From positions 1 through 64,000 of the forward strand of contig JAPKYZ010000020.1 of the NCBI GenBank assembly GCA_026394055.1: a DNA stretch of 64,000 nt, given 5' to 3'. Made by a program: the position numbers and the translations under genes. The notes below the pieces were generated by a model, which ran no database searches, was not told the DNA's origin, and was given only the letters and a program-made list of their open reading frames with translations. This stretch comes from Acidobacteriota bacterium (lineage in GTDB: Bacteria; Acidobacteriota; Terriglobia; Bryobacterales; Bryobacteraceae). Positions 51,634 to 60,286 of the stretch are shown in pieces (position 1 is the first letter of the stretch; each line of letters begins with the position of its first letter).

Positions 51634-51822
51634 CTACATCTTGGCGGTGGTCTTGGTGCCCTTGTGAGCCTTATGCTCAGCCTTGTGGGCTTTCTTGGCC
51701 TTGGTGGTCTTGGCGGCCGGGGCAGCCGTGGCCGGAGCAGCCGGGGCGGCTGCCGGAGCCTGGGCCAACGCGAGGCCGGTGGTGATCAGGGTCGCGGCGA
51801 TAACGGTGTAGATGCGGTTCAT
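51634..51822 (-). CDS. Small secreted Ala/Lys-rich protein
   Basis: The 62-residue product has a signal peptide (MNRIYTVIAATLITTGLALA) and a mature part made mostly of Ala, Pro, Thr, Lys and His with repeats such as KAKKAHKAEHKAHKGTKTTA. It resembles acid-shock or histone-like small secreted proteins but has no defined family. Such positively charged tails may bind polymers or nucleic acid in the envelope. ATG behind AAGGAAA. No neighbour suggests a function. The 143 bases before the next plus-strand gene hold its promoter and no other gene. Confidence 0.65.
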   Translation of the reverse strand: MNRIYTVIAATLITTGLALAQAPAAAPAAPATAAPAAKTTKAKKAHKAEHKAHKGTKTTAKM

Positions 51823-51965
51823 ATTGATGGTTTCCTTTAGTGACGTTTCTTGAGGATGTTGTCTGTCCGCGGTTACTTTCAGCCAACCGTGTCATCCAAG
51901 TTTCAACCTCTGTACCATTGAACGTCGGGTAACTCTGAAGCGTTGCATTATGTACTGGACTTAAC

Positions 51966-52508
51966 GTGGAACCTAATTTACCAGTCATCGCGGAGGCCGC
52001 CTTTGAAGAGGCCAAACAGCGCGCGGCCCACTGGATCGTCTGCCGTCCTGGCTGCGACAGCTGCTGCCGCCGGCCGTTTGCCATCACCCAGGCTGATGCT
52101 GAGCGCTTGCAAGCGGTGGCGACCTTTGAAATTCAAGCGCGAGCTCGCGCAGCCTGGCAGCGCCTGCAGGTAGACTTCCCCGGCGATGCGGCTACGGGCA
52201 CGCTGACCGATCGCGAAGATTGGCGCGAGTGGTTCTTTGCCCGGCACCAGGGCGTAGCGTGTCCGGCGCTGGATGAGGCGACGGGAAGTTGTCTGGTGCA
52301 CCAACAACGGCCAGTCGCCTGCCGCCTCTATGGCCCGTTGATCACCATTGGCGGCGAAACCTCTGATCCGTGCCCGCTCTGTTATTCAGGCGCCACCGCG
52401 GCGCAAATCGAGCAGACGCGAGTGACGGTAGAACTGCCACCGGGGCCATCGAGCCCAGCCCGCGAAACCGTTATTGCGTGGGCGTTCGCTTCCATGACGC
52501 TTCCGTGA
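51966..52508 (+). CDS. YkgJ-like cysteine cluster protein
   Basis: The 180-residue product has the YkgJ (CxxCxxCC-type) pattern: CRPGCDSCCRRPFAITQADA, ACPALDEATGSCLVHQQRPV and ACRLYGPLITIGG, plus DPCPLCYSG. The conserved cysteines probably bind a zinc ion or Fe-S cluster. Family members are of unknown or Fe-S-maturation-related function. The GTG at 51966 starts next to the domain; no better start is visible. Its end overlaps a minus-strand gene by 38 bases, both with open frames. Confidence 0.75.
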   Translation: MEPNLPVIAEAAFEEAKQRAAHWIVCRPGCDSCCRRPFAITQADAERLQAVATFEIQARARAAWQRLQVDFPGDAATGTLTDREDWREWFFARHQGVACPALDEATGSCLVHQQRPVACRLYGPLITIGGETSDPCPLCYSGATAAQIEQTRVTVELPPGPSSPARETVIAWAFASMTLP

Positions 52509-52797
52509 TCCTGCCAGAAGCATCGGCGGTGAGGCTGTAGTTCACCAACCGGCCATCGGGCCGCGCCTGACGCCACAGGTAGAGCTGGCGGCCCGAGAGG
52601 CCGTTGATGATCTCATCCGGATCCCCGAAAGCGCGCCGCGCCTCAACCAGTGTCGTGAGCGAGCGGAGGCGCGCCTCGATTTCGCGGCCTTCGTGCTGGT
52701 CCCGCCGGCGGCGCAGATACTCGCGCCCCAGCGAATACAGCATCAGCGCCAGCAGGCTGCAGATGAGGACAAATGTCTCAAGGACGAGCAACGACAA
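52471..52797 (-). CDS. Small single-pass membrane protein, unknown
   Basis: From TTG at 52797 the 108 residues begin with one hydrophobic segment (LVLETFVLICSLLALMLYSL), then a basic stretch and a soluble part with RSLTTLVEARRAFGDPDEII and YLWRQARPDGRLVNYSLTAD. The latter resembles a small beta-rich outer-envelope domain of the SmpA/BamE type, but this is not certain. The start overlaps the end of the quinone-oxidoreductase gene by 20 bases, so cotranscription is probable. The 3' end overlaps the YkgJ-like gene. Confidence 0.5.
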   Translation of the reverse strand: MSLLVLETFVLICSLLALMLYSLGREYLRRRRDQHEGREIEARLRSLTTLVEARRAFGDPDEIINGLSGRQLYLWRQARPDGRLVNYSLTADASGRITEASWKRTPTQ

Positions 52798-53782
52798 TTT
52801 TCCCGAAGTGGGCGGCTTGCTCCATATGGTCGAGCGCCTGCCGCACTTCGTCAAACCCAAAGACGCGATCGATCACAGGCTTTAGATGCGCCAACTCCAT
52901 GGCCCGGAGCATGGATTCGAACATTTCACGCGACCCGACAAAGATGCCCTTCACGGTCAAAAACTTGTGCAGGATCATGCCGACGTTTACTTCGGTCGAC
53001 AGGCCGCTCAAGTTACCGATCACGCTCACCCGCCCGCCACCCCGCGTGGCCATCATCGATTTCACCAGCGTGCCCGCGCCACCCACTTCGACCACGTGAT
53101 CGACGCCGCCCGTCATCTTCAGCACTTCCTTGTGCCAATCCGGTGTCGTGTTGTAGTTGATCACGTGGTGGGCACCCAGCGCCTTCAGCCGCTCGATCTT
53201 GGCATCATTGCCGGTGGTGGCGATCACGCGAGCCCCGTGCAGACGCGCCAACTGCAGCGCAAAGATCGACACGCCCCCGGAGCCAAGCACCAGAATCGTA
53301 TCCCCCGCCTTGATCTGCCCCTGCGTCACCACGGAATCCCAGGCCGTCACGGCGGCGCAGGGCAGCGTCGCGGCTTCTTCGAGAGAAAGATAGCTGGGCA
53401 GCTTCACCAGCCCGTTGGCGTCCAGCAACACCTGCTCCGCCAGCACGCCTTCAATGGCGCCGCCCATGGCCGTCTTGCCGTGCTCGTCGCGGTAGTCACC
53501 AGAAAGCCAGCCTTGCATGAAGATGCCGGCCACGCGATCACCCGGCTGGACGCGCGTCACGCCTTCGCCCACCGCCAGCACTTCGCCGGCGCCATCGGAG
53601 AACGGCGTCATCGGCAGCTTCATCTTGGGGTTGTACTTGCCCTGGATCACCAGCAGATCCCGGTAGTTCAGCGACCATGCCTTCATCGCCACCACCGCCT
53701 GGCCGGGGCCGGGCTGCAGGTCGGGCTTCTCAATCAGGGAGAGGGCGTCAAGGCCGAATTGGGGAATGGAGTAGGCGCGCAC
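52778..53782 (-). CDS. Zinc-free NAD(P)-dependent quinone oxidoreductase family protein
   Basis: The 334-residue medium-chain reductase has WSLNYRDLLVIQGKYNPKMK, the substrate-lobe motif MTPFSDGAGEVLAVGEGVTR, and the nucleotide loop ILVLGSGGVSIFALQLARLH followed by VIATTGNDAKIERLKALGAH. Catalytic zinc cysteines are missing, as in quinone oxidoreductases. It probably reduces quinones or enones with NAD(P)H. The start is most likely GTG at 53782 (VRAYSIPQFG), with TTG at 53800 an alternative. It lies between the tandem repeat and a small membrane gene. Confidence 0.85.
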   Translation of the reverse strand: MRAYSIPQFGLDALSLIEKPDLQPGPGQAVVAMKAWSLNYRDLLVIQGKYNPKMKLPMTPFSDGAGEVLAVGEGVTRVQPGDRVAGIFMQGWLSGDYRDEHGKTAMGGAIEGVLAEQVLLDANGLVKLPSYLSLEEAATLPCAAVTAWDSVVTQGQIKAGDTILVLGSGGVSIFALQLARLHGARVIATTGNDAKIERLKALGAHHVINYNTTPDWHKEVLKMTGGVDHVVEVGGAGTLVKSMMATRGGGRVSVIGNLSGLSTEVNVGMILHKFLTVKGIFVGSREMFESMLRAMELAHLKPVIDRVFGFDEVRQALDHMEQAAHFGKIVVARP

Positions 53783-53823
53783 ATGGTCAGCATACGGCAA
53801 CTGGCCAGCGGGATGTAAGCCGG

Positions 53824-53965
53824 GCGCCGCCGCCTCGGAACCGAGCCCCGACCCGCAGGAGGGGCCTGTCCCACTACCGGCGACCTCGCCCCTCAGTCGC
53901 GCCGCCGCCTCCGGACCGAGCCCCGACCTGCAGGAGGGGCCTGGCCTAACAACCGGTGATCGCCG
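53824..53965 (+). repeat. Two tandem copies of a 75-bp unit
   Basis: The unit starts GCGCCGCCGCCT at 53824 and again at 53899. Each copy contains GAGCCCCGACC and GCAGGAGGGGCCTG, so GCCCC/GGGGC can form a hairpin. The rest of each copy diverges more. It fills the gap between the oxidoreductase start and the TonB-receptor terminator and holds no gene. Confidence 0.8.
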
Positions 53966-53978
53966 CCCGCAGGCTCAC

Positions 53979-54018
53979 AAAAAAAGCAAAGGCCGGAGCG
54001 GCGAACCGTCCCGGCCTT
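53979..54018 (-). terminator. Terminator of the TonB-dependent receptor gene
   Basis: On the minus strand AAGGCCGG pairs with CCGGCCTT and is followed by TGCTTTTTTTG. It starts 26 bases after the receptor's stop. Confidence 0.88.
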
Positions 54019-54043
54019 CGATCACGGAGCTAGAACGGTGCCT

Positions 54044-57000
54044 TTAGAAGAACACCGCCAGCGTCAGGTTCATCAGTGGCTGACCGCCGAGCGAAGCCGT
54101 GCGCGGGTCGGCGTTCACTTTGCCGAACTGCCGCGGGTTGCGGAAGTCGACGTTCAAGGCACTGCCGGAGAAGATGTAGTTGTACGTCTTCAAAGCGTTC
54201 TGGAAGTCCCAGCGGAGCTGCGCGCGGAACTTCTCTTTGAACTGGAAGTTCTTCTGGGCGGACGCTTGGCTCCACACGAGCGGTACGCCGATGATGGCGT
54301 TGCGGCCCAGGTTGCCGATGCGGAAGTCGCACTGGGCGCGGTTGGTGGCGGTGGTGGCATCGGTGCAGCCGCCAGGCAAGGCGAAGTTGGCCAGGCCGTT
54401 GTTGTCGCCCGAAAAGACGCTGTTGATGTTCAATACATTGAAGCGGTCCCCACCCATATCGCGGAAGCCGTCGCGGATGGCGGCCGGTCCCACGATGTCG
54501 GGGCGGCGGTTTCCGGCGAAGGTGCTGTAGTAGTTGTACGGGCTGTTGGCGATCGAGAAATTGAGCGGGTTGCCGCTTTCCATCGTCTGCACCCACGAGA
54601 TCTCAAAGCCGCCCAGGACATACTTCTTCCAGCCGGAAGCGGCCCACTTCTTGCCCGCGCCGAACGGCAGTTCGTAGTTCACGACGCCCAGCACGCGATG
54701 GGCCCGGTGGTAACCGGCCAATGCTTTTTCAAGACGCATGTTCTGGATCGGCGCAATGCCCGTGCCGTCGTTGTCGCCATCCTGGCTGTTGATCGCCTTC
54801 GACAGCGTGTAGAACGACGAGAACATCAAGCCGCGCGACATGCGCTTTTCAATCTTCACCGTCGCCGAATGGAACGTTGAATGCCCGAAGTTGCCGCGGA
54901 CCCGGACGTCGCCAAACTGCGTGAAGGGCCGGAAATTCTGGGCCGCTGCATTGACCGCGTTCTGTTGCGTGGAGTTGCCGGCGAAGTAGTCGATGGGGAA
55001 CGTGTTGTACTGCCACCGCTCCGACAGGCCGACGCCGGAGGAGCCCTGGTAGCTGAAGTCCAGCAAGTAATCGCGCCGGAACTCCCATTGCACGCCCGCG
55101 TTAAAGTTCAGCACATAGGGGTTGTGGAAGTTGGGGTTCCACCATTCCACGCTGCGGCCGCCGAAGTTAGTGCCGACAAAAGGCGAGCTGCCATCGGGGC
55201 GGACGTTGAACTTCACCGGACCCGGGCCTTGGCTGATCCGGTAGACCGGCGTGGGGTCACCCGGCAGTGCCTGCTGGTTGGCCGTGGCCACGTATTCGTC
55301 GTACTGGCCGCGCTGCTGCGGGAACTTCATGTCCACGGTGTACATGCCGATGCCGCCGCGGAACACCCACTTCTGCCACGGGTGCCAGGCGAGGCCCAGC
55401 CGCGGGTTGAAGTTGTTGTTGTCGCGATTCCACAAGCTGCCGGTGGGGTGAATGATGGCCCCCTTGCGGCCCGTGAGGTCGTCGGTGCCGGTGGGATCAA
55501 AGTTGCTCATGCGGGCGTTCTTGGTGGAGAACGGCGCTTCGTTGGAGTAGCGCACGCCGATGTTCAACGTCAGTTGCGGCGTCAGCTTCCAGTCGTCCTG
55601 GAAGTAGAAGCTGTGGATGTTGGACCGGGGCAGCCAACTCGTCAGCTCCTGCGTAAAGGTGCCCTGCCGGACGTAGCCGGTCAAGAAGCCGGCAAAGGTG
55701 TTGCCGGTGTTGGGCGCCGCCACGCCATTGGCCTGCAGGCCCGCCGTGACGCCATCAAAGAAGAACTGCGAGGGGCGCGCGAAGTTGGCCGAGTTCAACC
55801 GGAAGTAGAGGATCTCATAGCCGAACTTAAATGCATGGGAGCCCTTGATCCAGGTGGTGTCGTTGCGGAACGAGAACGTCTCGTTCACCAGCTTGCTGGG
55901 CGTCTGCGCACCCAAGCCATAGATCGAATTCGCACTGTCGCGGCCCGCGCCCGTGTCGCCAAACAGCGGCATCAGCGAGTTGTCATTGTTGGGGATGCCC
56001 AACTGCGTGGACCAGCTCTGGCCGAACGACGGCGACATCGTGTCATTGCGGCGGCGGAAGTAGCCGATGCGTGAGTCATTGACCAGCGAGGAGGAGGCGA
56101 CCCACGTCGTACCGGCCGAGGCGTTCACCTGCCGGAACGGCGCGTAGTGGCCCTGGTAATAGTCAAATGCGCCCTGGTCGCCTTTGATGTTGATGGGGCG
56201 GTTGAAGCCGGTCTGCCGATTCTCGGTGTAGCTGCCATAGAGCTTCAAGGCGGTGGAGAATTGATGGTCGATGCGGAGGTTGTAGTCGTCAAAGAAGGTC
56301 TTGGCGAACTCATTGGCCAGCAGGTTGCCCTGGGGGCCGGTGGAGTCAAACGTGCCTGCCTGATTGGGGGCCACCCACGGATCGATGGCCAGCACCTTGC
56401 GCGCCACCGGGTCGATACGGCCGCCAGGGACCACGAAGTTCGGGAACGGGTCGCGCGCCCAAGTGCCATCCGCCAAGCGGCGCGTGGTGGCCGGATCAAA
56501 AATCGCGGTGCGGTTGGCAACGCCCGGGAAGGCGAAGTCGCCCGCCTTCATCGCCGCCGTGGGCGTATTCGCCACTACCTGCGCCACCTTCTTTTCATGC
56601 AGGCGCTGATAGCCAAAGAAGAAGAAAGTCTTGTTGCGGCCATCGTAGAGTTTGGGGATCATCACCGGGCCACCGACATTGGCGTCGGGTTGCATGAAGA
56701 AGACCGGAACACCATTGGGCGCGCCCGGCGTCGCATCGGAGGTGCGGAACTTGTCAAAGAACAGCCGATGCTGCATGCGCCGCGTGCGGCCATACCAGCT
56801 GCCCATGCCGTGCAGTTCGTTGGTGCCGCTCTTTTTGACGACGCTGACCACACCGCCCGCCGAGTGGCCGTATTCCGCCGGAGGCACGGTAGTGATCACC
56901 TTCACTTCCGCCACGGAGTTCTGCAGCGGCTTGATGGTGCCGGTGCCGCCCATCTGGTCATTGCCATTGACGCCATCTTCGAAGATGCCGATGGCGCCCG

Positions 57001-57532
57001 CGCGTTGCCCGGCCAAATGGTAGGAGCCAAGATCGCCGCCATAGGCATAGCCGCCCGACGTCATGCCCGGCACCAGGTTCAACGTCGAGTTGATGTAGCG
57101 CTGATAGAGCGGCATCTCATAGAGCGTGTCGCCACTCATCACCGTGCCGGTGGTGGATGTTTCCGTCTCCAGCAACTGCGTTCCGCCGGAGACCTCGATC
57201 GATTCCGTCACTTGGCCCACTTGCAGCACGGCGTCCACCGCAAACGTGTCGCCTGTGCGCAGCTCCACGTCGTCGCGCAAGGTCTTCTTGAAGCCCGCCG
57301 CCTCAAAGGTGACGCGGTAGCCACCGGGCTGCAGCGACGGTATGCGATAAATGCCTTCCGAATTGGTGACGGAGGCGAAAGTGAAATTCGTCGCTTTATT
57401 GACGACGTTGATGTTGACGCCGGCGACGACGGCGCCGGTGGAGTCAGTGACGCGGCCCGTGATGGTCGAGGTGCCGATCTGGGCCAAAGCTGACACCCCA
57501 AGGGCGAGTAGCAGCGGGAGCAGTTTCTTCAT
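54044..57532 (-). CDS. Oar-like TonB-dependent receptor
   Basis: The 1162-residue protein starts with a signal peptide (MKKLLPLLLALGVSALAQIG), a carboxypeptidase-regulatory-like domain (20-105; STITGRVTDSTGAVVAGVNI, FASVTNSEGIYRIPSLQPGG), then a plug (110-240) with GEDGVNGNDQMGG-like text and VKVITTVPPAEYGHSAGGVV, and a C-terminal beta-barrel ending in aromatic FF. It resembles the Oar-type receptors of Acidobacteria and Myxococcus, thought to import large polymers or proteins with TonB energy. The ligand is unknown. Start ATG at 57532 with AGGAGAT as ribosome site. A terminator follows. It is divergent from the isopropylmalate-family gene. Confidence 0.92.
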   Translation of the reverse strand: MKKLLPLLLALGVSALAQIGTSTITGRVTDSTGAVVAGVNINVVNKATNFTFASVTNSEGIYRIPSLQPGGYRVTFEAAGFKKTLRDDVELRTGDTFAVDAVLQVGQVTESIEVSGGTQLLETETSTTGTVMSGDTLYEMPLYQRYINSTLNLVPGMTSGGYAYGGDLGSYHLAGQRAGAIGIFEDGVNGNDQMGGTGTIKPLQNSVAEVKVITTVPPAEYGHSAGGVVSVVKKSGTNELHGMGSWYGRTRRMQHRLFFDKFRTSDATPGAPNGVPVFFMQPDANVGGPVMIPKLYDGRNKTFFFFGYQRLHEKKVAQVVANTPTAAMKAGDFAFPGVANRTAIFDPATTRRLADGTWARDPFPNFVVPGGRIDPVARKVLAIDPWVAPNQAGTFDSTGPQGNLLANEFAKTFFDDYNLRIDHQFSTALKLYGSYTENRQTGFNRPINIKGDQGAFDYYQGHYAPFRQVNASAGTTWVASSSLVNDSRIGYFRRRNDTMSPSFGQSWSTQLGIPNNDNSLMPLFGDTGAGRDSANSIYGLGAQTPSKLVNETFSFRNDTTWIKGSHAFKFGYEILYFRLNSANFARPSQFFFDGVTAGLQANGVAAPNTGNTFAGFLTGYVRQGTFTQELTSWLPRSNIHSFYFQDDWKLTPQLTLNIGVRYSNEAPFSTKNARMSNFDPTGTDDLTGRKGAIIHPTGSLWNRDNNNFNPRLGLAWHPWQKWVFRGGIGMYTVDMKFPQQRGQYDEYVATANQQALPGDPTPVYRISQGPGPVKFNVRPDGSSPFVGTNFGGRSVEWWNPNFHNPYVLNFNAGVQWEFRRDYLLDFSYQGSSGVGLSERWQYNTFPIDYFAGNSTQQNAVNAAAQNFRPFTQFGDVRVRGNFGHSTFHSATVKIEKRMSRGLMFSSFYTLSKAINSQDGDNDGTGIAPIQNMRLEKALAGYHRAHRVLGVVNYELPFGAGKKWAASGWKKYVLGGFEISWVQTMESGNPLNFSIANSPYNYYSTFAGNRRPDIVGPAAIRDGFRDMGGDRFNVLNINSVFSGDNNGLANFALPGGCTDATTATNRAQCDFRIGNLGRNAIIGVPLVWSQASAQKNFQFKEKFRAQLRWDFQNALKTYNYIFSGSALNVDFRNPRQFGKVNADPRTASLGGQPLMNLTLAVFF

Positions 57533-57583
57533 GGAATCTCCTGAAACGCAGCGGTCCTGCAAGGGCCGCACGATTAGGGTAGA

Positions 57584-57589
57584 TATAAT
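57584..57589 (+). promoter_or_regulatory. TATAAT -10 box nine bases ahead of a start codon
   Basis: A perfect TATAAT lies just before the ATG at 57598. The expected start of transcription would be within a few bases of the ATG, so the mRNA may be nearly leaderless. No clear -35 is seen. Confidence 0.45.
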
Positions 57590-57597
57590 CACGTTTC

Positions 57598-58638
57598 ATG
57601 CAAAGATTCAAGGTGATTTTATTGCCCGGCGACGGAATTGGCCCGGAGGTGGTGAATGAGTCGGTCCGGGTGCTCCAAGCCGTGGAGCCACACTTGGATG
57701 TCCGGTTTGACCTGCAAGAGCAGCCCTGCGGCGCGGGCGAATTCCTTCGAAATGGTGACCCCTTGCCTTCGGCCACCGTTGAAGCTTGCCGCAACGCCGA
57801 CGCCACCCTGCTGGGCGCGATGGGGCTGCCCGACGTGCGCTGGCCCGATGGCACGGAGATGGTGCCGCAGATCGACATCCGTGAGATTCTCGACCTCTAC
57901 GCGGGCATCCGGCCCATCTATCTCTACCATGAGGCGCACTGCCCGTTGAAAGGCTACGGTGCCGGCGACATCGACTTTGTCATCTTCCGCGAGAACTGCG
58001 AAGGCCTGTTTGCCTCGCGCAAGAACAGCTACCCCAAGGGGGCCTCGCAAGTTGAAGACACGCTGCGCATCACCCGCCACGGAGCGGAGCGCATCATCCG
58101 CGCCGCCTTTGATTGGGCCATGAAGCGCCGCAAGAAATGCACGCTAGTCGACAAGGCAAATGTGCTGCCCACCATGGCGTACCTGCGGTCGATCTTTGAT
58201 GAGATCGCGCGCGAGTACCCGGAGGTCGCGACCGAGCGGATTTATGTCGATGCTGCTTCTCTGTTCCTGTTGCAGCGCCCCAAGGACTTCGACGTACTAG
58301 TGACGGAGAACATGTTCGGCGACATCTTGTCCGATCTCGCCGCGGGCTTGGTCGGCGGCATGGGCATGGCGCCTTCAGCCGATATTGGCCCCCAGCACGG
58401 CGTCTTTCAGCCCTCGCACGGCACGGCTCCGTCGATCGCAGGCAAAGGCATTGCCAACCCGGTGGCCACCATTTTGTCGGTCGCGCTGATGCTCGATTGG
58501 TTGGGCGTGCCCCAAGGTGGCGACATGATCCGCCACGCCACGGCTCGCGTGCTGGCCGATGTGGCCAATCGCACGGCCGACCTGGGCGGGAGCCTCTCGA
58601 CAACAGAGATGGGAACCAAGATCATCGCTGCTCTGTAG
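57598..58638 (+). CDS. Isocitrate/isopropylmalate dehydrogenase family protein
   Basis: The 346-residue product has FKVILLPGDGIGPEVVNESV at the N-terminus, RPIYLYHEAHCPLKGYGAGD, IDFVIFRENCEGLFASRKNS and the Mg/NAD region LVTENMFGDILSDLAAGLVG with GVFQPSHGTAPSIAGKGIAN. This is the beta-decarboxylating dehydrogenase family. The phosphate/NAD recognition is NAD-type (HGTAPSIAG). Substrate could be isopropylmalate, tartrate, homoisocitrate or a relative, so leuB is not claimed; no leuCD is nearby. It appears to lack an ordinary 5' leader. Confidence 0.85.
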   Translation: MQRFKVILLPGDGIGPEVVNESVRVLQAVEPHLDVRFDLQEQPCGAGEFLRNGDPLPSATVEACRNADATLLGAMGLPDVRWPDGTEMVPQIDIREILDLYAGIRPIYLYHEAHCPLKGYGAGDIDFVIFRENCEGLFASRKNSYPKGASQVEDTLRITRHGAERIIRAAFDWAMKRRKKCTLVDKANVLPTMAYLRSIFDEIAREYPEVATERIYVDAASLFLLQRPKDFDVLVTENMFGDILSDLAAGLVGGMGMAPSADIGPQHGVFQPSHGTAPSIAGKGIANPVATILSVALMLDWLGVPQGGDMIRHATARVLADVANRTADLGGSLSTTEMGTKIIAAL

Positions 58639-58678
58639 AAGAGTGGCCTGCCTAGGGTCAACGGAACGTCCAACCGGA

Positions 58679-60286
58679 TTACTTGCGTTTGCGGCGCTCC
58701 TGTGCGGCCGCGCGTCGCTGTTTCAACAGCTCGGCCATTCCTGGCGGTTGGCTCACCATCTGCGTGGCCGTGCTTTGGACGGCCGGCAAAGGCGTGCCCG
58801 TGGGCGGGGGAGGGGGTGCAGCGGGAGGCGCTGCCGCGGGGGCCGCAGCGGCGGCGGGCGCCACCGCAGTAGTCAGAAGGGGCGGCGGTAACGGTAAAGG
58901 TGCACCTGGACCATGGAGATAGCCATCTGCGGCGGCCAGGTTGATCATCATGTTCATCATTGTCGCGTTCCACACATCGCCGTGACTGCTGGAAATGTCA
59001 CGACCCACCTCTATGATCCAGGCCGGATTTGCCGGAGATATGGTTGCTGTATTCTTGCGGACCACGAGGTGTGCCGCGCCGGGCTTGGTGTTCCCGGGAG
59101 TCTCAAACAGGAACACTTCGTCTTTGACGGGATCCACGGCTTGTCCGGTAGCCCTGACAATCCGATGAGTCTGCCTCCAAGGCAAGAATGCGGCTGGGTG
59201 CTGCAACGCGGCGACGAAGAGCACGAAGCGGGTGAGATAGTCTTGTGCCGCAGACACTGCGAGGAAGACGGGGTAGGGCTGGCATTTCCGCATCGTCGGA
59301 TCTTTTTGGCACGCATCACGGTCAAAGGCCCAGTTGCGCACAATCACACTCTTCGAAAAATCCGGCTTCGCGAAATCCTTGCACCCGTTTCGCCGGTCGC
59401 GGCATGGTTGGCACTCATGCAATTGCCGCCGGACGTATGCCGCACTGGTGGCGGCATTCTCAAACAGGACCACATCTGCCGTGGCCCTAACCGGCGACTT
59501 GTCGTGCGCCACCACTTTACAGGCCCCGCTGATGATCGAGGGCCGGTGGCCGATCACGGCGGTCTCCAGTACTCGCGCTCCAAAACTATGGCCGATCACA
59601 AAGACATACGGGTGACGCCCTGCGGCCAGACTCGCTCGATCACGGATAGAAAGTTCCACCAACCGGTCGATGTGATCGTTAATCATGCCGTTGCCAACCC
59701 GGCGAGCAGCGTGGCTCCGAGTCCAGAACGATACCCATGAGATCCATCCCGGCAGATCCAGTGAGCGCCCTCGCCAGGCGAGGAAAATACCAACGACCGG
59801 CCTTTTCGGGCCGTCTTTGACGTACTCGTAGTACGTTTCCAAATAGGATTGGAATCGCTCGACGTCGGCTGTCTTGTTGCTGGCGTTGTTCTTCCAACCG
59901 TGCACATAGATGAACACCGTGGCCGGCCCCATCCGTTCGGACCCGGTGGCGGAACTCCGGCGAGCGCTTTCTATGAGATCTTGGGCTACTTTGAATTGAG
60001 CCTCCTCAAACGGCTCGCCGTTCTCCTGATATTCAACAAAGCTCATCGTGTATTTCCGCTTGCGAATCACGAGAGCCGTGTCTTCTTTCTGCGCTCCGAC
60101 GGGCGGCTTGTGACAAGCCGGTCCATGGTCACCGCAGAAGGCCCGGCACTCATCTCCGGTTTCCCCTGAACAAAACCGGTATTGCTGATCTTTGACCAGC
60201 ACTTGCCCATAGGCGTCATCAGCCAGCGCTGCTGCCAGACTGACGGCGCACAGCACGGTTACATCCATTCGGGTTCGCATCGGCAT
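58679..60286 (-). CDS. Secreted alpha/beta hydrolase with Pro/Ala-rich tail
   Basis: The 535-residue protein begins with a signal peptide, ending near ADDAYGQ. The fold has VFIYVHGWKNNASNKTADVE (oxyanion-side HG) and YVFVIGHSFGARVLETAVIG, the GxSxG nucleophile elbow (Ser about residue 230). Cysteines are unusually many (CRAFCGDHGPAC, CQPCRDRRNGC). The last 100 residues are Ala/Pro-rich and end with a Lys/Arg-rich tail. It may be a lipase- or esterase-like enzyme; the acid and His residues of the triad were not pinned down. The ATG at 60286 overlaps the upstream stop (TGATG). GC is lower than in surrounding genes. Confidence 0.65.
   Translation of the reverse strand: MPMRTRMDVTVLCAVSLAAALADDAYGQVLVKDQQYRFCSGETGDECRAFCGDHGPACHKPPVGAQKEDTALVIRKRKYTMSFVEYQENGEPFEEAQFKVAQDLIESARRSSATGSERMGPATVFIYVHGWKNNASNKTADVERFQSYLETYYEYVKDGPKRPVVGIFLAWRGRSLDLPGWISWVSFWTRSHAARRVGNGMINDHIDRLVELSIRDRASLAAGRHPYVFVIGHSFGARVLETAVIGHRPSIISGACKVVAHDKSPVRATADVVLFENAATSAAYVRRQLHECQPCRDRRNGCKDFAKPDFSKSVIVRNWAFDRDACQKDPTMRKCQPYPVFLAVSAAQDYLTRFVLFVAALQHPAAFLPWRQTHRIVRATGQAVDPVKDEVFLFETPGNTKPGAAHLVVRKNTATISPANPAWIIEVGRDISSSHGDVWNATMMNMMINLAAADGYLHGPGAPLPLPPPLLTTAVAPAAAAAPAAAPPAAPPPPPTGTPLPAVQSTATQMVSQPPGMAELLKQRRAAAQERRKRK

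Noticed and set aside
53824-53965. Tandem repeat considered as a CRISPR remnant
   Set aside because: Only two units of 75 bp, no short spacers, GC-rich hairpins and no cas genes.
57598-58638. Naming this gene leuB
   Set aside because: The family is broad and leuA/leuC/leuD are not nearby; substrate-determining residues are not those I can assign to isopropylmalate.
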